From Flavobacterium orientale (GTDB lineage Bacteria; Bacteroidota; Bacteroidia; Flavobacteriales; Flavobacteriaceae), in assembly GCF_014638005.1 (NCBI RefSeq), contig NZ_BMFG01000005.1, forward strand, positions 1-64,000: DNA of 64,000 nt, given 5' to 3'. The translations under genes were made by a program, and so were the position numbers. Of this stretch, positions 21,218 through 29,294 are shown piece after piece. Within the stretch, counting starts at the first letter, position 1. Every line of letters starts with the position of its first letter. The notes below the pieces were generated by a model. It searched no databases and was not told where the DNA came from. It worked only from the letters and a program-made list of their open reading frames with translations.

Positions 21218-21901
21218 ATGTCAGATTCCATTTTAGAATTAAAAAATGTTACTATTTATCAAGAAAAAAACATGGTACTTCAAAACGTTTCGTTGGAAGT
21301 GAAACGCGGTGATTTTCTGTACATTATTGGTAAAACGGGTTCCGGGAAAAGTAGTTTGATGAAAACGCTTTATGCTGATTTACCTTTAACGGAAGGTGAA
21401 GGAACTATCGTTGATTTTGATTTAGCCAAATTGAAAGAAAGTGACATTCCTTATTTAAGACGAAAAATTGGAATCGTTTTTCAAGATTTTAAATTACTAC
21501 CCGATCGTAGCATTTTTGACAATTTGGATTTTGTTTTAAAAGCCACAGGTTGGAAAGAAACAGAAGAACGCAAACATCAAATTGATGAAGTTTTAGATAA
21601 AGTAGGCATGAAATCTATGGCTTTTAAAATGCCACACCAACTTTCAGGTGGTGAGCAACAAAGGGTTGCCATTGCCAGAGCTTTATTAAACAATCCGGAA
21701 TTAATTTTAGCCGATGAGCCAACCGGAAACCTTGACCCGCAAACTAGCGTGGAAGTCATGGGTGTTTTAAAAAAAATCAACGAAAACGGAAAAACCATCA
21801 TTATGTCTACACATGATTATGCGTTAATTATGAAATTCCCATCAAAAACGTTGAAATGCGAAGACAGCACTTTGTTTGAAGTGGTGCAACGAACGGTGTA
21901 A
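21218..21901 (+). CDS. ftsE: Cell-division ABC ATPase FtsE
   Basis: This protein has 227 residues. The Walker A motif is [12 protein letters not shown], the signature is [32 protein letters not shown] with Walker B, and the H-loop is MSTHDYALI. The length and the [12 protein letters not shown] pattern fit FtsE of the FtsEX complex, which controls peptidoglycan hydrolases at the septum. A LolD-like ATPase is a less likely alternative. ftsX is not beside it. Instead it is followed after 3 bp by glycosyltransferase genes. Confidence 0.85.
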   Translation: MSDSILELKNVTIYQEKNMVLQNVSLEVKRGDFLYIIGKTGSGKSSLMKTLYADLPLTEGEGTIVDFDLAKLKESDIPYLRRKIGIVFQDFKLLPDRSIFDNLDFVLKATGWKETEERKHQIDEVLDKVGMKSMAFKMPHQLSGGEQQRVAIARALLNNPELILADEPTGNLDPQTSVEVMGVLKKINENGKTIIMSTHDYALIMKFPSKTLKCEDSTLFEVVQRTV

Positions 21902-21904
21902 GTC

Positions 21905-22639
21905 ATGACAAATTCTACCAATGCATTGTTGATTATTCCTTTTTATAATGAAGGAAACCGAATGATTGGTGAAGAATTATCTTTAGCATTTGAAACACAT
22001 CCTAATCTTGATTTTTTATTGGTTGATGACGGAAGTACAGATACTACTGCATCACTTTTATTGCAATTTGAAAAGAAACATTCAAATGTAGCTTCACTTT
22101 TATTGTCCAAAAACTCGGGCAAAGCCGAAGCAATTCGAAACGGCGTAAAGACTTCTGAAGGTAAGAAATATGATTTTATTGGTTATTTAGATGCCGATTT
22201 GGCAACACCTATTTCTGAAATGAATCACCTTTTGTATTTCGCAAAACAACATACAAACTATTCTTTTCTGATGGGAAGTCGTATAAAAAGATTGGGCTCC
22301 AAAATTGAACGTTACTCTTACCGCCATTATATTGGTCGTGTTTTTGCAACCATAATAAGTGGCGTTATTCTCAAAACGCCAATTTATGACACACAATGTG
22401 GAGCAAAAATCATGAAGCAAGAACTAGCTTTTGCTTTATTTGAAAAGCCTTTTTTGACCCGATGGTTATTTGATGTAGAACTTTTACTTCGAATGAAGCA
22501 ATTAAATTCCGATTTTTACAAAGAAGTTTATGAATATCCATTGGAAACATGGATTGAAAAAGGAAACAGCAAAATCAGAATTAAAGACATGTTAGCTCTT
22601 CCTTTTCAGTTAATAAAGATTTACAGGGCTTATGTTTGA
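21905..22639 (+). CDS. Dolichyl-phosphate glucosyltransferase/DPM1-like GT2 glycosyltransferase
   Basis: This protein has 244 residues. The GT2 fold shows IIPFYNEGNRM at the start, LLVDDGSTD for the nucleotide sugar, the metal-binding YLDADLATPI, and MGSRIKRLGSK. The YDTQCGAKIMK and TRWLFDVELLLRM segments are typical of polyprenyl-phosphate glycosyl synthases (ALG5/DPM1-like). It has no C-terminal membrane helices. It probably charges a polyprenyl phosphate with one sugar on the cytoplasmic face. It overlaps the next gene, a GT-C-like membrane transferase, by 8 bp, which would be the natural user of that lipid-linked sugar. Confidence 0.8.
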   Translation: MTNSTNALLIIPFYNEGNRMIGEELSLAFETHPNLDFLLVDDGSTDTTASLLLQFEKKHSNVASLLLSKNSGKAEAIRNGVKTSEGKKYDFIGYLDADLATPISEMNHLLYFAKQHTNYSFLMGSRIKRLGSKIERYSYRHYIGRVFATIISGVILKTPIYDTQCGAKIMKQELAFALFEKPFLTRWLFDVELLLRMKQLNSDFYKEVYEYPLETWIEKGNSKIRIKDMLALPFQLIKIYRAYV

Positions 22640-23966
22640 AAAACTAATTAATCACAAATGGTTTCGATTTGTAGAAAGTAGAGAAATTAGGATTCTGATA
22701 CTTTTTGGTTTACTTTTTCGAATACTGCTTTCGTTATTTTATTTAAATATTTCTCAATTTCCTGACTCCAGTAGTTTTATGGTTTTAGCCAATAGAATGT
22801 TGGAATTCAATTTGATTGATTACACCGGAGAAAGAAGTCCGGGATATCCCTTGCTTATTTTTTTAGCTTTTGGGTTCAAACCTTTAGTGGTTTTATATCA
22901 GTTTGTTATTGGAATACTAACTACTGTTGTTTGGTTTAAAACTCTTATGAATTTTGGCTTTAACAACAGACAATCTCTTTGGATTGCATTTTTTTTGCAG
23001 AGTTTCATACATGTCTATTTTTATGAAACCTCAATTTTAATTGAGTCGTTGGCTTTGTTTTTAATTTCATTGATTTTTTACCAACTTACCACCAAATATT
23101 TAGAGGAAAAGAATTTCAAAAAAGACTTACTGATTGGATTATTGTTAGGTTTTTTAGTATTAGTAAAACCATTTTTTGCATATATTCCTTTTATAATTTA
23201 TGCGTTTAGTGTTTTAAAGTCATTTTCATTTAAAAATTTTATTTCTTCAAAAATTCTTATTTTATTTTTTCCTTTGATAGCTTATTTTGGTTGGTCATAT
23301 ATAAACAAAGTGAATACCGGATATTTTGTATCTACAACATATTTTGGTTTAAACTTATCGCAAAACTGTGTGCATTTTGCTGAAAAAGCTCCCGACGAAT
23401 TTGCAACAATCAGAACCATTTACATTAAAAATCGTGAAGCCGCTCTAGCTGAAAATAGTGATGTAGCAATGGCTATTTGGCGAGCTGAACAAGAATTGAT
23501 AGAAGCTACAGGTTTAACTTACTTTCCTGATTTATCAAATGAATTAGGTCGCTTTGCCAAAGCCACCGTTGGCAATGCTCCCAAAGAATATTGTTACCAA
23601 GTCGTTTTTGTTTCATGGATTGATTTTTGGAAAACCTATATCTGTTGGAATCCTGAAAAGTTTAAAATTTCGGAAATAAGAATTTTTTTTGAATTTATTT
23701 GGGTAATTCAAGCTCCGATACTTTTACTCTTTAAATTACTTTTTATAGGTTTGTTACCTATTTACATCATTCGATTTTTTAAAACCAAACAATTGACAAC
23801 TGAAATTTTACTTTATAAAATTATTTTTGCTTCGTCCATTTTACAAGCAATTGTGACTTATGGAACCAATGCAAAATACAGTTATCCGTTTGAATATATG
23901 ATGGTGATTTTGGTGTTGCTTGAATTGAAAAGAAATACGATGCTTTTTAAAACAAAAACTAACTAA
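22632..23966 (+). CDS. Polytopic membrane glycosyltransferase (GT-C-like)
   Basis: This protein has 444 residues and about ten hydrophobic segments. The first extracytoplasmic loop carries an acidic residue (SQFPDSSSFMVLANRM) followed by GERSPGYPLLIFL, the usual layout of GT39/GT83-like enzymes that use polyprenyl-phosphate sugars. A large soluble loop lies at about residues 230-330. The acceptor cannot be read from the sequence. Protein O-glycosylation and surface polysaccharide are both possible. It is coupled to both neighbours (8-bp and 1-bp overlaps). Confidence 0.7.
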   Translation: MFEKLINHKWFRFVESREIRILILFGLLFRILLSLFYLNISQFPDSSSFMVLANRMLEFNLIDYTGERSPGYPLLIFLAFGFKPLVVLYQFVIGILTTVVWFKTLMNFGFNNRQSLWIAFFLQSFIHVYFYETSILIESLALFLISLIFYQLTTKYLEEKNFKKDLLIGLLLGFLVLVKPFFAYIPFIIYAFSVLKSFSFKNFISSKILILFFPLIAYFGWSYINKVNTGYFVSTTYFGLNLSQNCVHFAEKAPDEFATIRTIYIKNREAALAENSDVAMAIWRAEQELIEATGLTYFPDLSNELGRFAKATVGNAPKEYCYQVVFVSWIDFWKTYICWNPEKFKISEIRIFFEFIWVIQAPILLLFKLLFIGLLPIYIIRFFKTKQLTTEILLYKIIFASSILQAIVTYGTNAKYSYPFEYMMVILVLLELKRNTMLFKTKTN

Positions 23967-24847
23967 TGCTTTCTATACTGATTCCAACATATAACTACAA
24001 TGTTCAACCATTGGTTTTAGAGCTTCAAAAACAAGCGGAAGCACTAAGCTTTGTTTATGAAATTATAGTATGTGATGACGCAAGTAATACAAGTCAAAAT
24101 ATCACAATTGATTCAAATCAGTCCATACATTTTATAAAAAATGAAACCAATTTAGGTCGAACTCAAACCAGACAAAAATTAGCTTTGAAAGCTAAATTTG
24201 AAAATTTACTATTTTTAGATGCAGATGTTCTGCCTAAAACTACCACTTTTGTAAAGGAATATTTTACTATTTTAAGTCAATCTTATGAAGTAATATGTGG
24301 AGGTTGTACTTATGAAAAAAATGAACCATCAAAAAAATGCATACTTCGATGGAAGTATGGAAAAAATCGTGAGGAAAAGAGTGCTTTGCAAAGAAATATA
24401 AAACCATATAGTGCTGTTTTCTCAGGAAATTTGCTCATCAAGAAAAGTGTTTTTTTGAAGTATAATTTTAATGAAAATACCAATTTTTATGGAATGGATA
24501 TTTACTTTGCTTATCAACTTTTTTTCCATGCTGTTTCTGTAAAACATTATGATGTTGATGTGATTCATTTGGGATTAGAATCCAATGAAGTCTTCTTTAA
24601 AAAATCTTTAGAATCAGTTGTTTCACGAAACACATTTCTAATTGACAAACCAAAAATTGAAGAAATTAATTCCTTAATTAAACACTACAAAACATTAAAA
24701 AAATTCAAACTTGACTTCGTTTTTTCTGTAAAATTTAAACTTTTTAAATCACTTTTAGAAAAGAATATTTTAGGAAACAACCCAAACTTGTTTTTGTTTG
24801 ACCTCTATCGTTTAGGTTATTTGTGTAGTTTACAAGCTAGTAAATAA
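23966..24847 (+). CDS. Family 2 glycosyltransferase
   Basis: This protein has 293 residues. It opens with the GT-A start MLSILIPTYNYN, followed by IIVCDDASNTS and the metal-site LLFLDADVLPK. The acceptor region (GGCTYEKNEPSKKCILRWKYGK) and GMDIYFAYQLFFHAV fit chain-extending GT2 enzymes. It is the last gene of the plus-strand operon, and its 3' end overlaps the end of the convergent GT4 gene by 18 bp. No terminator separates them. Confidence 0.8.
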   Translation: MLSILIPTYNYNVQPLVLELQKQAEALSFVYEIIVCDDASNTSQNITIDSNQSIHFIKNETNLGRTQTRQKLALKAKFENLLFLDADVLPKTTTFVKEYFTILSQSYEVICGGCTYEKNEPSKKCILRWKYGKNREEKSALQRNIKPYSAVFSGNLLIKKSVFLKYNFNENTNFYGMDIYFAYQLFFHAVSVKHYDVDVIHLGLESNEVFFKKSLESVVSRNTFLIDKPKIEEINSLIKHYKTLKKFKLDFVFSVKFKLFKSLLEKNILGNNPNLFLFDLYRLGYLCSLQASK

Positions 24848-25924
24848 CTGATGCCATTGTTCCATAATTGTAGATAATTGGAATTTATGAATGCTTTTTT
24901 GAGCATTGTTCCCAAGTTGCTGACGAAGTGTATCATCTTCAATTAAATGGTTTATTTTTTTGGCATAAGCATCTAAATCAAAAGGGGGAATTAAATAACC
25001 ATTTACACCTTGAGAAATCAATTCCGCCGGACCGGTGGGACAATCAAAAGCAACACATGGTAGTCCGCAAGCCATGGCTTCAATCAAAACCATTCCAAAA
25101 CCTTCATGTCGAGAAGTCATTAAGTAAATTGAGGCATTAGAATAGGCTTTTTCAATAGATAAAGTGGGTCCATGAAAAGCAACATTTTGTTCTAAATTTA
25201 ATTGTTGTACTAAATTGTTCAACTTTAAATCCGGATTATGATCACTGTAAATATGTAATTTCCAATCAGAATGTTTTTGTATCACTTTTTCCCAAATGGG
25301 CAATAATAAATCAATTCCTTTTACAAATTCTTGTCGGCCAACGAAGATAACATTTTTGTTTTTTAATGAGTTTTCAGGAACATTTTCAATCCATAATGGG
25401 TTTGGGATAACTTGGCAACTTTTCACTTGCCATTCCAATTTACTAGCTTGGGTTAAAACCACAAACTCATCTACAAAAGAAGTGGTGTAATCTATAATTT
25501 TATTTTTAACTGAAACATTTAATTTTTCAAAGAAAGATAGCTTTTTTTCTATGGCTTCATAAAATCGAAAACCATGTTGTTCAAATACAATTTTTACATC
25601 TGATTTCCGTAAAAAAAATGGCAATAAAAAACCTTTTAAACCATTGTCAGTAATAATAACAACATCAGGCTTTTCATTTTTGATAGTAGTTTTTACCGTT
25701 TTTATATAATTTAATAAATAAAATGGACCCCAACCCGTTAGTTGTTCATTCAATAGTTTATGCTTAGAAAAATCAAAAAAAGGTTGTGGTGTTTTTGCAT
25801 TGGTAGTTACGATAACAACATCATAATTGTAATGTTCTTGAAGATAATTGGTCTTAATGGAAAACACGCGTTGTAAACCACCAATTCCATCAACTCTATG
25901 TGTAATATACAACAGTTTTTTCAT
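24830..25924 (-). CDS. Family 4 glycosyltransferase
   Basis: This protein has 364 residues with a GT-B fold. The N-terminus MKKLLYITHRVDGIGGLQRVF has the glycine-rich loop, NVIFVGRQEFVKGIDLLLPIW marks the start of the nucleotide-binding domain, and SRHEGFGMVLIEAMACGLPCVAFD is the EX7E donor motif of GT4. The sugar and acceptor are unknown. It is the third gene of a minus-strand unit behind the cupin isomerase and a GT2 gene. Confidence 0.85.
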   Translation of the reverse strand: MKKLLYITHRVDGIGGLQRVFSIKTNYLQEHYNYDVVIVTTNAKTPQPFFDFSKHKLLNEQLTGWGPFYLLNYIKTVKTTIKNEKPDVVIITDNGLKGFLLPFFLRKSDVKIVFEQHGFRFYEAIEKKLSFFEKLNVSVKNKIIDYTTSFVDEFVVLTQASKLEWQVKSCQVIPNPLWIENVPENSLKNKNVIFVGRQEFVKGIDLLLPIWEKVIQKHSDWKLHIYSDHNPDLKLNNLVQQLNLEQNVAFHGPTLSIEKAYSNASIYLMTSRHEGFGMVLIEAMACGLPCVAFDCPTGPAELISQGVNGYLIPPFDLDAYAKKINHLIEDDTLRQQLGNNAQKSIHKFQLSTIMEQWHQLFTSL

Positions 25925-25953
25925 TTAGAATGGTATTAAAACGCAAACATTTT

Positions 25954-26358
25954 TTAAGTTTTACTTTTTTTGAATAACTCAAAATCTCGTATGTAATCGC
26001 TTTCATCAAAAACATCTTCAGCAATCACCAAACAAACTGCACCTGACGAGAAATTTTGCAGTTCACGCCATAATCCCGGAACAATCTGTAATCCAATATT
26101 AGGTTTGTTTAAAAGAATTCTTTTTTCATTTTTACCATCATAAATAACTACTTCAAAACTGCCGCTTAACGCAATTAAAATCTGATTTTGATTGATATGA
26201 GAATGGCCCCCTCGCTGAGAAGTACTCGGAACGTCAAACAAATAATAGACGCGTTTAAAATGAAAAGGCAAAACATCATTTTGAATATAAGCCAGATTCC
26301 CACGAGAATCTTCAACCACGGGAAGTTTGATAAATTGTATGTCGTTTATTGTGGTCAT
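25954..26358 (-). CDS. FdtA/WxcM-like sugar 3,4-ketoisomerase (cupin)
   Basis: This protein has 134 residues with one RmlC-like cupin domain. The family core is RGNLAYIQ, VYYLFDVP, RGGHSHINQNQILIALSGSFEV and PGLWRELQNFS. Members convert dTDP-4-keto-6-deoxyglucose to the 3-keto isomer for amino- or acylamino-deoxysugars. The partner aminotransferase and acyltransferase are not nearby, so the product and the true substrate are uncertain. It lies 1 bp after the GT2 gene and 29 bp before the GT4 gene. Confidence 0.8.
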   Translation of the reverse strand: MTTINDIQFIKLPVVEDSRGNLAYIQNDVLPFHFKRVYYLFDVPSTSQRGGHSHINQNQILIALSGSFEVVIYDGKNEKRILLNKPNIGLQIVPGLWRELQNFSSGAVCLVIAEDVFDESDYIRDFELFKKSKT

Positions 26359-26359
26359 G

Positions 26360-27211
26360 TTACTTTTTTAAAAAATCGGTTCTGCCGGATTTAAAGTTTT
26401 GAAAGGCTAATTTAAATTCTTTTGTTGAAAGTTTACCTTGTTTCCAATCAAAAAACACTTTCAACAGCAACCAAAAACGATAAAAATTTGGAAATAAAGC
26501 AGTTAAAACGGCTCCTTGAATATAATATTTTTGCTCAATCGAAATTTTATAATTGGTGGTTGGTTGTGGATGAACAACTAAAACCTGTGGTTCAAAGCTC
26601 ATTTTTAGACCTGCCTTATTAATTGCTGTCAAAAAAACCTGCTCCTCACCTGCTCCAAATGTACTTCCCAAACCAAAACGTTCGTCAAATTTTATTTGAT
26701 TGCTTGTTAATTGCTTTCGATTTACAACTATTTCAAAGGAAATAGTGTTTAAAATATCAAACCAATTAAGCGTTTCTTTTCTTATTTTAGGATATTTGTG
26801 TGTTGCAACATTTTCATCTTTCTCAGAACAAAATTTCACCATCGCCGGATTTTGAAAATGATTGAAAGCAGCAATAATTTTAGATTCAAAATCGGATTTA
26901 TAAATCACATCATCATCTGTAATGACTAAAAGTTCTTTAGTGGCATTAGCTAAAGCTAGATTTCTGCTTTTAGAAAGTCCAAATTCTTGACTATTAATTA
27001 CTTTAACATTTTCATGTTGAGAAACTAACGGACTTCCTTTTGTTTGATGTACAATTACCAATGAAAAATCCCAATAATTAGCAAATGGAAACATCGGTGT
27101 CAAAAAATCAAAATTGTCCCGATTCATCGTGGCTATTAAAATTTCAATATCCGATTTTGTATACTTTGATTCCAAATGTTTTTTATATTTGAACAAATAT
27201 AGTAATTCCAT
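26360..27211 (-). CDS. GT-A type glycosyltransferase
   Basis: This protein has 283 residues. SDIEILIATMNRDNFDFL starts the nucleotide-binding core and LLVITDDDVIYKSDFESKI is the metal-binding motif. ERFGLGSTFGAGEEQVFLTAI matches the acceptor/base region of GT2 enzymes. The ATG at 27211 is only 3 bp from the ATG of the divergent gene. A TATATTTG box for this strand (27194-27201) lies inside the annotated first codons, so the true start may be later, for example a TTG at 27175. The GT core does not need the first 15 residues. Confidence 0.75.
   Translation of the reverse strand: MELLYLFKYKKHLESKYTKSDIEILIATMNRDNFDFLTPMFPFANYWDFSLVIVHQTKGSPLVSQHENVKVINSQEFGLSKSRNLALANATKELLVITDDDVIYKSDFESKIIAAFNHFQNPAMVKFCSEKDENVATHKYPKIRKETLNWFDILNTISFEIVVNRKQLTSNQIKFDERFGLGSTFGAGEEQVFLTAINKAGLKMSFEPQVLVVHPQPTTNYKISIEQKYYIQGAVLTALFPNFYRFWLLLKVFFDWKQGKLSTKEFKLAFQNFKSGRTDFLKK
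27184..27201. promoter_or_regulatory. Palindrome of two facing -7 boxes between divergent glycosyltransferase genes
   Basis: TATATTTG, then AA, then CAAATATA. Each half is a perfect TAnnTTTG box, one on each strand. The plus-strand box is 23 bp before the ATG at 27215. The minus-strand box is 10-17 bp inside the annotated start of the GT gene ending at 27211. Confidence 0.5.
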
Positions 27212-27214
27212 TTT

Positions 27215-28357
27215 ATGAAAATCCTTCTTTTAGGTGAATACAGCCGTCTACATAATTCGTTGAAAGAAGGACTTTTGGCTTTAGGTCATGAAGTTACATT
27301 GGTTGGAACAGGCGATTCATTTAAAAATTTTCCAGTTGATTTATCTTTTGAACCTAAACTAACTACCAAGAATTGGTTTTTTACCTTCCTGAAAAAAGTA
27401 GTTTTCAAATTGACAAACCTCAACTTAGAAGAAACCGAAAAAGGTATTCGATTTTATTTTCTTTTGCCAAAACTAAAAAATTATGATGTAGTGCAATTGA
27501 TAAATTCCAACGCTATTGAAACCCATCCAAGTTGGAGCATCAAGTTACTAAACAAACTTTTTTCAAAAAATAAAAATTGGATACTTTTAATTTGTGGTGA
27601 TGAAACTTCTGTAGTTGATGCTCTTCTCGATAAAAAACTATCCTATTCGATACTTACGCCTTATTTTGAAAAACAAGTTCCTGCAAACTATTTTGATTAT
27701 TCATTAAAGTATACAAAACCAAACTACCGAAAGTTATATGCTTTTGTGAGTCAAAATGTTTCTCAGATCATCACTTCTGATTTTGATTATAAATTACCTT
27801 TGGATAGTTTGAATATAAAAAACACGTTCCTTCCAAATCCAATAAATACCGATTTAATCGACTATGTTGAACCTGCAATACACGAAAAAGCACTAATTTT
27901 TTTAGGTATAAATAAAAAAAATGCTTTCAAAAAAGGGATTCCGTTTTTTGAAAAAGCAGTTGAAATTATAAAACAAAAATATCCTTCAAAAGTTGAAATT
28001 ATAATCACTGAAAACGTTCCCTATCAAGAATACATTCAATTATACAATCAAGCTCATATTGTTTTGGATATGGTCTACGCTTATGACCAAGGCTACAACG
28101 CTCTTGAAGCTATGGTAAAAGGAAAAGTGGTTTTTACCGGTGCAGAAAAAGAATTTATGGAGTATTATCAGTTAACCGAGAGAGTTTGTGTAAACGCTTT
28201 ACCTGATGTGGACTATTTGGTTCAGGAATTATCCTTTTTGATTGAAAACCCAGAAGAAATTATCAACATTAGCAAAAGAGCCCGAGCTTTTATAGAAAAG
28301 GAACATCATTATGTAACCATTGCACAAAAATATGTTGATGTTTGGTCTAAAAAGTAA
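27215..28357 (+). CDS. GT-B type glycosyltransferase
   Basis: This protein has 380 residues. The start MKILLLGEYSRLHNSLKEGL with GHEVTLVGTG is the GT-B N-terminal fold. The C-terminal half has ALIFLGINKKNAFKKGIPFFEKAVEI and VLDMVYAYDQGYNALEAMVKGKVVFTG, a GT4-like donor site with Glu in NALEAM. It belongs to the surface-sugar island but runs divergently from the minus-strand unit. Its last 11 bp overlap the end of the nitronate monooxygenase-like gene. Confidence 0.78.
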   Translation: MKILLLGEYSRLHNSLKEGLLALGHEVTLVGTGDSFKNFPVDLSFEPKLTTKNWFFTFLKKVVFKLTNLNLEETEKGIRFYFLLPKLKNYDVVQLINSNAIETHPSWSIKLLNKLFSKNKNWILLICGDETSVVDALLDKKLSYSILTPYFEKQVPANYFDYSLKYTKPNYRKLYAFVSQNVSQIITSDFDYKLPLDSLNIKNTFLPNPINTDLIDYVEPAIHEKALIFLGINKKNAFKKGIPFFEKAVEIIKQKYPSKVEIIITENVPYQEYIQLYNQAHIVLDMVYAYDQGYNALEAMVKGKVVFTGAEKEFMEYYQLTERVCVNALPDVDYLVQELSFLIENPEEIINISKRARAFIEKEHHYVTIAQKYVDVWSKK

Positions 28358-29291
28358 GGTTTGAAATTTCTTTTTTTGAAGTTTCAAAATCCGAAATAAT
28401 TTCAGCTATAATTTCTTTTACAGGCTTAATTTCATGAATCAAACCGGCAATTTGACCAATCTCTAATTCGCCTTCAATTAAATCACCTTCAAACATCCCT
28501 CGTTTTGCTCTAGCCCGACCCAATAATTCTTTTAATTGATCTGTTGTGGGACATGTAGCATACAATTCTTGAACATCGTTATAGAACTTATTTTTAACCA
28601 ACCGAACGGGGGCTAATTCTTTTAAAGTCACTTGCGTATCGCCTTCTTTTACATCCAAAATCGTTTGCTTAAAATTATCATGAGCAGAACTTTCAACAGA
28701 AGCTGCAAAACGACTGCCCATTTGAACACCATCTGCTCCTAAAATCATTGCGGCCAACATGCCTTTCCCGTTGGCAATTCCACCTGCTGCAATTAATGGA
28801 ATCGTGATATTCTCCCGAACCATAGGAATTAAAGTAAATGTTGTGGTTTCTTCTCTTCCGTTATGACCTCCGGCTTCAAATCCTTCGGCTACCACAGCAT
28901 CAACGCCGGCTTCTTGTGCTTTTAACGCAAACTTTGAACTGCTGACAACATGAACTATGGTTATCCCCTTTTCTTTTAAAAATGCCGTCCAGGTCTTTGG
29001 ATTTCCTGCAGAAGTAAAAACAATCTTCACACCTTCTTCCACAATGATTTGCATGATTTCCTCTAAATTGGGATACAACATAGGAACGTTTACACCAAAA
29101 GGTTTATCTGTTGCTTTTTTACATTTTTGAATGTGTTCCCGTAAAACTTCAGGATACATGGAACCGGCTCCAATAAGTCCTAAACCGCCTGCATTGCTAA
29201 CTGCACTGGCCAATTTGTAGCCACTGTTCCAAATCATGCCGCCTTGAATAATGGGATATTGAATGTTGAAGAGTTGGGTAATTCTGTTCAT
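28347..29291 (-). CDS. Nitronate monooxygenase-family flavoprotein
   Basis: This protein has 314 residues with an FMN-binding TIM barrel of the NMO/2-nitropropane dioxygenase family (also related to FabK). Visible are YPIIQGGMIWNSGYKLASAVSNAGGLGLIGAG, EGFEAGGHNGREE with the family His, PLIAAGGIANGKG and GADGVQMGSRFAAS for the phosphate. Members oxidise alkyl nitronates or reduce enoyl-ACP; the sequence alone does not decide which. It lies 3 bp after a secreted subtilase gene, an odd pairing. Confidence 0.8.
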   Translation of the reverse strand: MNRITQLFNIQYPIIQGGMIWNSGYKLASAVSNAGGLGLIGAGSMYPEVLREHIQKCKKATDKPFGVNVPMLYPNLEEIMQIIVEEGVKIVFTSAGNPKTWTAFLKEKGITIVHVVSSSKFALKAQEAGVDAVVAEGFEAGGHNGREETTTFTLIPMVRENITIPLIAAGGIANGKGMLAAMILGADGVQMGSRFAASVESSAHDNFKQTILDVKEGDTQVTLKELAPVRLVKNKFYNDVQELYATCPTTDQLKELLGRARAKRGMFEGDLIEGELEIGQIAGLIHEIKPVKEIIAEIISDFETSKKEISNLTF

Positions 29292-29294
29292 GAA

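Noticed and set aside
21905..28357. Horizontally acquired polysaccharide island
   Set aside because: Gene order and mixed strands fit, but no integrase, tRNA border, insertion sequence or clear base-composition break was seen, so transfer cannot be supported.
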